Shown here: piece by piece, positions 16,323-26,703 of the stretch
How the letters are laid out: the number at the start of each line of letters is the position of its first letter
Numbering within the stretch: the stretch's first letter is position 1
NCBI GenBank assembly: GCA_022496805.1
Contig: CM040102.1
Coordinates: 5,815,001 to 5,879,000 of the forward strand
DNA from: Pohlia nutans
Taxonomy: Eukaryota > Streptophyta > Bryopsida > Bryales > Mniaceae
Direction: 5' to 3'
DNA length: 64,000 bases
Position numbers and translations under genes: made by a program
Notes under the pieces: generated by a model
Told to the model about the DNA's origin: nothing
Database searches by the model: none
What the model saw: the letters and a program-made list of their open reading frames with translations, nothing else

Positions 16323-16683
16323 AGCTATCCTAAAAGTTAAGTGTTGTTTGAACAAGATACCATGTGTTTTGATTTAATGTAGTCTTATTTGTTCACTGTA
16401 AATAGTTATGAAGTTTGAAAGAGCTTGGTGGTCTCTCACTATTAGGTAAGAGTTTGGTGGTCTTCAAACTCATGCACAACTAGTTTAGCCGTCTTTTTTG
16501 ACGGCTAAACTAATTGTGCATGAGTTTAAAGACCACCAAGCTCTTACACACCTAATAGTGAGAGGCCACTAAGCTCTTTTACATCTTTGAACTATTTAGA
16601 GTGAACAAACAAGAGTATATTAAAGCAAAACACATGATATCTTGTTCAAACACAACTTCTCTTTTAGAATAACTCTAATATTA
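16323..16683. repeat. Long near-perfect foldback, ~175-bp arms, copy 1
   Basis: The two arms meet at 'gccgtcttttttgacggc' (about 16490-16507). From there outwards the sequence mirrors itself through 'accaccaagctcttac', 'gttcactctaaatagttc' and 'gtttgaacaagat' with few mismatches. It lies in an intron of the transporter. The related foldback is at 25375-25741. Confidence 0.8.
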
Positions 16684-17486
16684 AGTTGAAGCTTACATGC
16701 AGTTATCCTAATCTGGTATGACATCTTTGAGAAGCCCTAACTTCAAGGTGGGCAGACATGGACTAGTCATTTGACATGACTTGTCACATGTGTATTGTTT
16801 GAAACAATAGTTATATCGTAATATTATGGAGTGTCACATTATGGAGGGTAGACGAGAGGGTAGATTGTACATACTTTACAAAAGTGCCTGAAATCAAAAT
16901 GCATACAACTTAAACAATTGTCAGAGGACACTAACTAAACCTCGTCATACTTGTCCTCGCTTATGTACCTGACAATTGCGCATGACCGGTGACCCGAAAA
17001 GATCTGTGAGAATGAGGGTGAGAAACACGACAGAACCCAGGGCTAGATAGTTCCTGTGTCCGAAGGGAAGTTGAACTTCGCCATTGCCGGAGCAGGGTAC
17101 CTTGCTTGTCAGAACCTGGCCACAAGAAGGATCGATGGGAGTTATTGACTTTTCATGCAGCAGATCATGAATAAGCAACTAAATTAATTGATACCAACTC
17201 ATAGAAAATTAAACTTCTTCTTCTTGATATCGAGCTATGTGCACTTCTTTTGATACAATTGTTGAATACACAATGTGCTCACAAAAACCTTTCAAGGATT
17301 ATAATCCACTAACACTCTGTAACCTGCTAATGCTAACTATCTTGCATAGTCATGAAAAACTCTGTAACCCTAATCGCAATGTAACCCTAATCAGGGAAGC
17401 CACAAAGAAAGAGCAACCTGGCTTGCACAATAAGTGCCACCGCCCCATTGCTGAAAACCAGATCCAATAAGCGAGACGCCCAAAAG

Positions 17487-17801
17487 CAGTGTTTTTTTTT
17501 CTGGCGATTGGCCTTATAAGAGTTTCATTGCCTTTTCAACTCAAAATGGCCAGAAGGCAAACCGCGTTCAAGGTTTGTGTGTCAGGTGGTCTTTAGATAA
17601 AGGATATGTGACCTTTGGCATCGCCAGACCCATTCAAATAATAATAAAATAAGGCATAAAAACGATAAAGGGTACATGACCTTCGGCATTGTCAGACCCA
17701 TTCAGTCAAAAAAATAATAATTTAAGTAGCCAGGTCAGACATTGAAATCTCAATGAAGTAGCCAGATAAGCGTTTGGCTCAAAACCAAAAAAAAATCACT
17801 G
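17487..17801. mobile_element. hAT-like miniature element inside transporter exon 6
   Basis: CAGTGTTTTTTTTTCTGG at the left and CCAAAAAAAAATCACTG at the right form the inverted ends. CCCAAAAG is duplicated on both sides (17479-17486 and 17802-17809). CAGTG ends with an 8-bp duplication are the hAT signature. Leaving out the element and one duplicate rejoins an exon of 171 bases (57 codons) that reads RIFPPIVTG, then TYLILLGVSLIG, in one frame, so the insertion is into coding sequence. Confidence 0.9.
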
Positions 17802-18458
17802 CCCAAAAGGATGAGATAAGTGCCGGTCACAATGGGAGGGAAAATGCGTTGCAGAATGCGAGGGGAACAGAACAAGGACACTGCAACTTGGTACCAGCAG
17901 ACCACCAGTACCTGCACATCCATTCATTCATTCATTAAAGATGCATTTCGAAACATTCCCCCAGGTTACTACTTCTCCCGTGGTGCTTCCTCTGCATACC
18001 GTACCTTAGGGGCAGCTTCATCACTCCTCCATCGAATAATTAATTAATTTCAAATTTTGATGTCCGGCAATAAAAAAAGCAATTTCTTAAAATTCAACTT
18101 TTCAGGAAATAAATAACTTTAAGTTCAACTTTCATCCACAATTGATGAAGTTTCATTGCAAGTTTGTTATTTTAGTGGACTTCATGTGATCACTCTTAAC
18201 ATTTTTATTTTATTTTATTTTTAGTTCATGTATTCAATTTCAAGATATTTCATCATTCATCTAATTTAATTTCATGGTTTTCCGGCAAATAGGCAACATA
18301 ATATTTATTTATTTTCGACATTTTTATTTGGAATTATTTTTTGCCGAAGCTGCCCCTAAGGTACGGTACTCCAAACCTAGCTTGACTTCTGTGATGACAG
18401 GACAGGGACTCCAATGGACTAGTAAGAGCTCTTGCAAAGCAAATATTAGGTCTAGGGT

Positions 18459-18640
18459 TTAACCCCTCAAGGACCAAGAAGCGTATATTATTGGGCCTCA
18501 TGTCCTTTCTAGTAATTTTGAGTAGGTCGTATGTGGACTTTCTTTTGTTCAAATTTATTTGTTTCATCTTAATTATACTTTTTGAGCTTGAATTTGTCAG
18601 CTTAAAACAATGAATCATTGGTCCTTTTAAGGGTGGATTA
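18459..18640. mobile_element. piggyBac-like GGACC-family element, right end decayed
   Basis: TTAA-CCCCTCAAGGACCAAG at the left; TTGGTCCTTTTAAGGG then a mutated flank at the right. It lies in the transporter intron just beyond exon 5. Confidence 0.65.
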
Positions 18641-18689
18641 GGGTTGGAACATACTGTGCCCAATAATTTGCCGTAAGCTTGCTCAGCAG

Positions 18690-19423
18690 TTAACCCTGGA
18701 ACGCCGGCAGGGACCAAAAGGGTCCTTTGAATGAAGAATAATGGGTAGAAAGTGCTTTGGGATCTGTTTTCATCAAATTTTCATCCATTTCGAGGATGAA
18801 ACGTGTAGTTGCTATCAATATTAACAGCTTTTGCATGTACAAGGTGTCAATATTGGGTCTCAATTGTTAATTGAATAGTAAGAGTACACTGTGGTGTAGT
18901 GTATTTTCAGTTTTGAGGATCTCTTTACCAAAACTCAATTTAAACCATTAAAATGATGTGTTTTGAATTTGAGCGTAACTAGCAATATAAAATTTACGAG
19001 ATCTAGTTTCTACTACATTTTGAGTTTTGGAAAAATCTAAGTTTTATGATTTTTTATTATGGTCACAAGTTGAATACCCATTACCATGGGATGGTTATTT
19101 TTCTATTTTTATGGTCACGGTAAAAAAAAATCTACTAGAATGATCTTCATGGTGATTTACACCCATGGTAGAAATTTTGGCGTAATTGAATATATATTGT
19201 AATTGATATGAATTACCTTAGCATTCACTTCAAAAAATTATGATAATTTCAAATTTTCACACAAATTTATGGATATTTTTTGACATGTAGTATGCAGATG
19301 CCTTCATCTACTAAAGTTACAATATTGAATTTTAATGCTAATTTCAGTGCGAAAATCAATTGTGGAATGTGATTCTAATTCCGTGGTATTTCCATGGTAA
19401 TAGGTCCGTCCTTTAGGGGTTAA
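18690..19423. mobile_element. piggyBac-like element inside transporter exon 5
   Basis: TTAA at 18690-18693 and 19420-19423 bound a 734-bp block whose ends start CCCTGGAACG (left) and finish CCTTTAGGGG (right). The inverted repeat is imperfect. The decisive evidence is the host frame: leaving out the block plus one TTAA joins minus-strand sequence reading ARLVGHC to LTAEQAYGKLLGT without a shift or stop. Interior non-coding. Confidence 0.8.
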
Positions 19424-19455
19424 GCAATGGCCGACTAGCCGGGCGGTACTACACG

Positions 19456-19619
19456 CACTAGTAGGAAATGCGACGCTTCTGACCAACGGAGAATCCGGGT
19501 TTTATTTGTCTGTTGTGTCCTCCCTGACTGACAAGCAACACTTTAATTTGTCTGTTGTGTCTTTTCCGACTGAAGAGCACCTCCAACGGCAGTCAGAAGC
19601 GTCGCTTCTCCTTCCAGTG
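19456..19619. mobile_element. CACTA-like miniature element inside transporter exon 5
   Basis: CACTAGTAGGAAATGCGACG at the left and GTCGCTTCTCCTTCCAGTG at the right, with ACG duplicated (19453-19455, 19620-19622). Leaving out the element and one ACG joins TCNGEVCTVGGSCAS to CSTARLVGHC in frame. It is 164 bp, with no coding capacity. Confidence 0.85.
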
Positions 19620-20613
19620 ACGATGCACATGAGCCCCCCACTGTGCAGACCTCTCCATTGCATGTGAACTCTGTCAAGGTAATAATCACTTGCTGGGCTG
19701 CATCTCTATGCCAACGTCAACGACAGTCAGCTAGCGCCTCACTTTGCAGATCAAACAAACAGTCTAGTAAACTTCAAAAGCTAGCAAAATGACGACTTAC
19801 TCACCGACGGGAAGAAACGAGAAGGAAATCCCCATCACTGACAGCATCCCTGAACCTACAGAAACCAAAACCAATGACATAATTAGAGCACTACTAAGAA
19901 TTACTAGATTATTACAAACACTAGGGAAATTCACAATTCATTATGGAATCCTCCTTCTGCAGACATGTCGGTGTTCCCCAGTGAAAGCTAGTGATGAATT
20001 GCTTGCAGAGATGATGTAACTCACCGATCACATAATTCGTACACGGAATCTTAAACTGGAGGATTTGCACGAAGGTGGAAAACGCGGACACTATCAGTGA
20101 AGCTGAAACCAAATCTGTACGTGATACCACCACTTTTTTGAGTCCAGGAATATTACACTAAAATGCAACAGAGAAGGATTTCAACAGCTGCTTCGCTAAG
20201 GGATGAATTCATACATACATGACTGAGCCTCACGGGTGAATCCCATCCTGGATATCAAAAGTGGCGGAACAATAATGCCGCCCACCTGTTAGTACAACGG
20301 AAATCAAAAGCCAGCCATGAATGCACAGAATCAATCTAGTATGTGCCATGTTCAAACTGATTCCCAAATTAATTAATTAGGGTTTGTACAAAAGATACTA
20401 CTGTACTAGGGTTTGAGGATCCACAAAGCCAAAAAAGTGGATTCACGCAATAATTATGCAACCGTGTACCATAGCCAGCGCATGCTGAAGGCCCATGACG
20501 AGCGCCACGGAGACTGGAATCTTGTCATCTTTGCCGAAGTAGGGCGTCACGGCCCGCTTCTTATTCCACGGCGCCGTTGGCATACACAAGAACCGCCAGT
20601 CGTAATTGCCCAT

Positions 20614-21510
20614 CTCGAAATACACTCACAAATGATTCAGCCACGATTCACTTCGTCTAAACTTACAGAATACTTAGGCTATCTAGACTTTCACAACACA
20701 CAAATGATTCAGCAACAATCCAGACTTTGACAATATTACTAGCGCTTCCTCTAGACTTTGATCGACCGTACCCATTTCTCCAGCTAGTCTCCTCCTAGCT
20801 TGATCTTATTATTCTATATATATTCTCCGGAACTACTTGTCCCGAGCTTCCAGTTAGATTCTCTAGTCACCGGAACTATTTGGATATTGATATCCAGAGG
20901 CTCCTGAGTTTGAGAAGATCATCGATCGATCTGCAAGTGACGCAAGCTTCAACTGTCTGGGATACGACGTCACCAGCTAGCTAATTCTGATCGAAATATT
21001 CCATGCGGAGAAAGCGGATCCTATCTGAATGCGAATGTCCTCCATTTGCGCCCGCATTTGCGTTATTAAAAAGTGTTGAAGGATTCCATGCCTACATTCC
21101 GCTGCATGCATATATCGTCGTGGATATTATACAGTTCAAATACTTCGGATAGATCGATGATCAGGAAACCTGATCGATAGCTAGGTGCATGTAGCTAGAT
21201 CGATACAGAATTATCAACAGGAACTTAATTAATTGCATGGATGGATGGATGGATTTAAAAAATAGAAATCTGAAAGTTCAACAGCACAATCAACGTCCTG
21301 TAGTTGTAGTACTGATCATGAGGAGCTGCGCGTGATCGATGTCAACGATCGATCGATCGATCGAGCCGAGAGGTTAGAACAACTCCAGGTGATGGACAAT
21401 GGTACTCAGTTCTTGAGCTAGAGAAAGTCAAGCTGTACTTGTAGATCGTGTTACCGGTAATTACAATAGTACCGATTTAACCAAGGGTAGTACCACCGGA
21501 AATTCAGTGC
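20614..21510. other. 5' flank of the transporter gene; no other gene seen
   Basis: A moderately AT-rich region with many GATCGATC runs (for example around 21330-21365). It should hold the transporter promoter and leader, and possibly a short upstream exon that I could not identify. No TATA box or start site can be assigned with confidence. Confidence 0.4.
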
Positions 21511-21664
21511 AGTAACCCCCTAAAGGACCAAGGATTTATGGTTTTAAAAATGACAAAATCAATGGATTGTATTTATGAAAACTATAAAGAAGAAGAAGAA
21601 TGATGGTCCCGAATGGCCCATAAAAAAGGTATCATTTTCCGCTACTTTTGATGCCTCACTAGAA

Positions 21665-21900
21665 ACTTTGATCAGTTTAGCCGGGGCTAAACTGGGGTAG
21701 TTTAGCTCCCTGTTTAGCCCTCCTTAGCACTATGTGAAAAATGAGGGGGGTGCTAAATTTTTTGTACCATTAGCCCCCTTTTTGTATCATTAGCCGGGGC
21801 TAAAAAGGAGAGATTCGGGTTTAGCCGGGGCTAAACTAGGAAGTTTAGCCCCCCCCCAAGCCAGTTTAGCCCCGAGGGCTAAACTCTCCAAAGCTTCCAG
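21665..21900. mobile_element. Element rich in inverted TTTAGCCCCGGCTAAA
   Basis: The motif 'tttagccggggctaaact' and its inverse recur at least four times between 21677 and 21888, giving a strongly self-complementary block of about 230 bp. The boundaries are approximate. A truncated piggyBac-like left end (CCCCCTAAAGGACCAAGG) lies just before it, at about 21515. Confidence 0.55.
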
Positions 21901-22593
21901 TGCCTAAAACCACGGTTTTCACGGATTTTATACTACATTAGGAACTTCAAGGCATGTGAACACGGTGCCATGATGGTGCATTGAAATGCAATCGTCTCTT
22001 CTTGGAAAAAAAGAGACAATTTGTGGATAACCAATCGTTTTTCAAATCTCTGATAGCTACTTTACCAAAATGGATACATCAATTTCAAAAATCAAATAAG
22101 ATAATTTGGTACCAACTTAGTATGGATAAAATAACACTAAAATGACTTGTATGCGGCCTTTAGTGTCAAAATGGTACTAAGATAGTTTGCCCCAACTTTT
22201 TTGATGTAGTAGAAATTTGGCCCTCGGTGATTGGTTCTTTTCGACTTAAATGGTCCAATTGTGAATCCTTGTGACCATTTAAGTCACAAGGGACCACAAG
22301 ACCAGTCCGACGACTATTTCTACTATTATAGTGAAAGTAGAGGTGTTTCTCTCTTTTGAATCAGATCAAATTTTATATCACCAAAATTAGTGAAGAACGT
22401 TCATTTGCATGTATTGATCAAGAAACAAATAACACTACTAGAATCATATGTTGATTCACTATTCAATTTTACTATGGGGTTGTTATCAACATACTCTCCA
22501 ATATCATATTCCAATATATGTATTGTCGATATTTGCTATTGTATAGATATGTGATTGGACGCTTCTCCACGTGTCGAGTTCAAAACTCTTGTA

Positions 22594-23937
22594 CAGTGGG
22601 GTCCAAGGTCGAATGGCGTTTTTGGTTTCGTAGTGGGAAAACATTCAACTCTGCCCACTTTGAAAGCCTCTAGAGAGATCAAAAATTGGTATTTTACCTT
22701 GAAATTTTTACCATGAACCTGAAATCAAGTTGTTAGTATGCCTACCAAATTTCAAAGCCAAATAATTCACCAAAAAAACGTTATTCAAAATCTACCAATA
22801 TAGGTAGCTGTGGAAAAAGTTTCACTCCTACCAACTTCGACAGCCTCCCGAGAATTGAAAAATAAATTCCTTACTTTGATTTTTTTTTTTGGTAGAAACC
22901 AATTTGTGTTAGTATTATATGGTAAAAATCTCAAGTCTAAAAGATTAGTGAAAAGAAAGATATTCCCAATCTACCAACATGTGTAGTCGTGCGAAACAAT
23001 GGCATTAGGAGAAATTTGTAGTCACAAAGGGGCCTTGGCCTTTGGCACGTGCTGAAAAATTTAGCCCAAACCGTGCACTTTACAAGAGGTCACCAATGGT
23101 GCCACCGTGGCTACCAGCAGCGCAGTTCCGTGGGTCGCGCCAATCGACGCTGCCAGCACTGCCGACACTGCCCACACTGCCAGCACTGCGGCTTCCGATG
23201 CTGTCAGCGGGCAGCGACTGCACCAATGGGTTTACATAGAAAATGGTGTTTGGGCAGCTGGTTCACCTAACACGGGCAAGCTTAGAGGGCCCCTTTGGGA
23301 CCCCATTTTTCTCCTAATGGGGAAACCATTTCATTGCTACCAACTTTGACTACTATGTTGGTAGATTATGAATAACTTTTTTTTGGTGAATCTTTTGGCC
23401 TTGAAATTTTGCATACATATAATTCACTTAAAGATATTTCTTTGGTAAAACTTTCGTGGTAAAATACCAATTTCTGAGCTCTTGGGAGGCTTTCAAAGTT
23501 GGCAATATTCAAAGTTGGTAGGAATGAAATGGTTTCCCCATTGTATCCCACAACTACACATGTTGTTAGATTGTTAATATTTATCTTTTTTTGCATTAAT
23601 CTTCTGGTCTTGAAATTTTTATCATATATTTTTAACATAAAGAGGTTTTTTTTCCGAGAATTTCATGGCAAAAAAATAATAATTCAATCTTTGGGAGGCT
23701 CTCAAAGTTGGTAGCAGTGAATAACTACCAATGTTGGTAGATTTTGAATAACTTTTTTTTGGTGAATTATTTGGCTTTGAAATTTGGTAGGCATACTAAC
23801 AACTTGATTTCAAGTTCATGATAAAAATTTCAAGGTAAAATACCAATTTTTGATCTCTCTAGAGGCTTTCAAAGTGGGCAGACTTGAATTTTTCCCACTG
23901 CGAAACCAAAAACGCCATTCTACCTTGGACCCCACTG
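22594..23937. mobile_element. mariner-like element with ~330-bp inverted ends
   Basis: CAGTGGGGTCCAAGGT at 22594 and ACCTTGGACCCCACTG ending at 23937 are inverse, with TA on both sides. The mirror continues about 330 bp inwards through 'aatggcgtttttggtttcg', 'gcctctagagagatcaaaaa' and 'ccaaataattcacc'. TA duplication and CAGT ends fit the Tc1/mariner group. No transposase is seen. A GC-rich patch of about 135 bp (23095-23230) sits in the centre. A related element is at 55488-56044. Confidence 0.75.
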
Positions 23938-25374
23938 TACATTGGTTGCGAAAGGTGTAATATAAGAGAGTTTTAAATATCAGACTACATAGAAAGTAGT
24001 CTTGATGAGAAGGAAAGGTAAATAATGAAATTTATACCAATCTTTAAAAAGGATCATAGTTTTGAAAAGAATTCTTGAAGTGATGCTACACATGGAGATT
24101 AAAAATTTGGGAGTATGTATATTTTAATATAAGTGGGGAGGATATTTTTTTTAGTAGTTTGATACCTATTGTTCATGATTAGGCTAAAAATAGTGAAATT
24201 TCAATTGAATGATCTTTTACGAAAAAATTCATCCTTTTGCAGACAACATCAAAGAGGGATTTTTTAAAAACTAATGGTATAAATATGACCTAGTGTAGTT
24301 AAAATCAATGGTCAAATTTTATTTTACAAAAATTTCCAATTTTTTATACATTAAAATGTTAAAATTCCTACTTTCTTCAATTTATGCATTTATTTAAAAA
24401 CTTATTCTATGCTTAACCCTTAAACGACATATGCTTTCCTAATACCACACTCAAAATCTCTTTTAAATTCCATTTTAAGCATGATTTTGTTTTTAATTTA
24501 CTCTGGCTCCATTCTAAAGAAGTATAGATCTCTCTGAGGTGCTCGATTTGGCATTTTTAAACCCCAATTTGGTGCAATGAAGTAGAAGCTACGAGCAAGA
24601 TTCTCCCAAAATATTAGCAAGCCCGTACGGCTTGCATTGTCGTTTAAGGGTTAATCTTTATAGGATACAATCTTTTTAGAAATCTAACCATTAGTCATGT
24701 TCTTTTTTATATATAAATTTATTTTAATATTTTCCTTATAATATCTTCCAAAAAAGACGCCTTGGAGAGGCCAAAATGCAGCAAACATATTGCTACACCT
24801 AAATTACCGTATTTTGTGGGTGGGGGAATGGCGTGGGCACTTTCATCCATTTAAACAAAAATTAATTCAATTTGAATGAATTTTACCACAATATTTTGGA
24901 AAAAAATTATTATTAAAGCCTCTCGTAAATATTGTGGACCACAATTGAGTTAACCAAAATCAGAACAAGTGTTCCGACCCCCAAAATATTAGGAAGTCAG
25001 AGTCTATGCCCTCTTTTAATGTAACCAAAATCAAAGCAAATAGAAAAGAAGATACCCTATAACTTCAATTTTAGACACAAAGTCGAAGTTGTCAGAGCCA
25101 ACTAATCAATTCAGTCACCTAATTATAACTCAAGTTTGCCACATGCCTTGCTATTATCTCAAATTGGATGTGGGCCATCGCCTCCAAGCCTTGGGTCTCT
25201 TTGAACTCACCTTAGTCTCAGTTTTGCCTCCTTTGTGACGGCAAAACTAGTTCACACTCCTTTCTACAGTATTTTGAATTCTTTGAAAACCTTACCAGTT
25301 TGCGTGGCTACCTTGGATACAGGTCAAACTCACCTCACCTGACATGTATTTTCTCTTCTTTTTAGTTAACTCTA
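23938..25374. other. AT-rich spacer; one transposon, no gene
   Basis: Apart from the TTAA-flanked element at 24413-24654, nothing recognisable is present. No open frame shows a familiar protein. Confidence 0.4.
24413..24654. mobile_element. piggyBac-like TTAA-flanked element
   Basis: TTAA-CCCTTAAACGACA at the left and TGTCGTTTAAGGG-TTAA at the right; 242 bp, non-coding. Confidence 0.8.
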
Positions 25375-25741
25375 ATAGAGTTCTCCTTAAAATCACCGTG
25401 TGTTTGAATAAGATGCGGTGAATTTTGCTATAATGTATTGTTATTTGTGCACCCCAAATAGTTAAAAAGTAGGGAAAAGCTTGGTGGTCTATCATTGTTA
25501 GGTGTGTAAGAGCTTGGTGGTCTTTAAACTCAAGGGAAACTAGTTTAGCCGTCTTTCTTGACGGCTAAACTAGTTTTCCATGAGTTTGAAAACCACCAAG
25601 CTCTTACACACCTAATAATGATAGACCACCAAGCTTTTCCCTACCTTTTAACTATTTGGGGTGCACAAATAACAATACATTATAGAAAAATTCACGGCAT
25701 CTTATTCAAACACACGGTGACTTTAAGGATAACTCTAATAC
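25375..25741. repeat. Long near-perfect foldback, ~180-bp arms, copy 2
   Basis: The centre is 'gccgtctttcttgacggc' (about 25549-25566). The arms mirror through 'aaccaccaagctcttac', 'caccccaaatagtta' and 'cacggtgantttaagg'. The layout matches the foldback at 16323-16683, so this is a dispersed family able to form a long RNA hairpin if transcribed. Confidence 0.85.
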
Positions 25742-26401
25742 ATGATGATTTTGGTGCATTATGAGCTAAACCGATTATCTTTTAAAAAAAAGGGGGTTTA
25801 TGGTGAGTGTGAGAAATTAGTGAAGGTGATACTAAATATCAGTATGATATAAAATTAAAGTGATATGAAGATTTCAGACACTTAATAAAAAATTCAGCCC
25901 TCACTAATTTTGAGATTTAACAAAATAATGCGTGCTTTCAGAATTAGTTCCACAAGCATTAAATGGGATAACCAGTGTGCTCCGAGTAGCGACTTGTGCT
26001 ACTTTCCAAAACAGCCGAAAATTAAAACAATTAAAAAATTAAATCTAAAAAACGAAAAAATCACAACTGGCAATCCGTGGCATATATAGATTTTTGCACA
26101 GTCAGAGTCAGATATCCTCTAGCTTGCAATGAGGCATGAAACTTCCAAAGTATCTGAAGGAATGGCTATTTCAAGTGAATATTGTTGTACATATCCAGCG
26201 TACTCCATATAGTAGCATCATTCCTCAATAAAAAATAATACTAACGACCAAAAGACCGTCGTGAATGAAGAGTATGTTGGGGTACTTTCATGGCCGCATT
26301 ACTAGCAAAGGCGTCGCTTCTCATTCATACTAGTTAACACAGTTCACTATGCACACTTGTCCTAAGTGACGAATTGCACTCACCAAGTCTTGAGTGCCTA
26401 A

Positions 26402-26703
26402 GGGCCTCCTTCCATGTTTGGATCGGTCCGACAGTAAACAGTGACTTCACCACCACAAAAATGTGCAAAGCACTTCCATGTGCAGTCGTAGAGAGGGTCT
26501 CCACCAATCTGTACACTCAAATATACCTGCCATGCACCTAAATTTAGACGCAACAAAGAAAGGAGCTAGTGAAAGGTGCCACCAATGAGCAGTGAAACTC
26601 ATTGTCCTGCTTCTCCACTCACCCTCTTTCGGTGAAGTTTGAGACCTCAATCCTTATTGTTTTCCTGATTCCACCAGAATCGATCATACATGGAAGCCCG
26701 TCC
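26402..26703. mobile_element. Harbinger-like miniature element
   Basis: GGGCCTCCTTCCATG at the left and CATGGAAGCCCGTCC at the right, with TAA on both sides. Same family as 2409-2610 and 38054-38235. Confidence 0.75.

Larger units (their letters stand above)
11497..20613 (-). pseudogene. UapA-like nucleobase-ascorbate (NAT/NCS2) transporter, disrupted
   Basis: Proton-coupled purine/uric acid permease of the NAT family, plasma membrane, resembling fungal UapA more than the usual plant NATs. Eleven exons, phases all matching: 20613-20470, 20285-20219, 20114-20025, 19855-19805, 19670-18655 (split), 17911-17418 (split), 17148-16969, 16267-16201, 16039-15887, 14920-14454, 11600-11497 (TAA). About 537 residues once insertions are left out; family size is 530-600. 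Landmarks: PYFGKDDKIP and MGLQHALAM (first exon), IIVPPLLIS, SGMLSVMGISFSFLPV, EQAYGKLLGT, RIFPPIVTG, CIGDVTATAELS, signature QNNGV..ALSRC, LVLPYDKSQ end. Breaks: CACTA-like (19456-19619) and piggyBac-like (18690-19423) elements inside exon 5, an hAT-like element (17487-17801) inside exon 6, in-frame TAG at 15941-15939 just before CIGD, and a one-base loss near 14805. The start may lie further upstream. It may still be transcribed. Confidence 0.9.

Noticed and set aside
18334..18717. Transporter exon read as starting MVPAGVPGLTAEQ
   Set aside because: The VPAGVPG part is sequence of the TTAA-bounded element. The native exon continues on the far side of that element.
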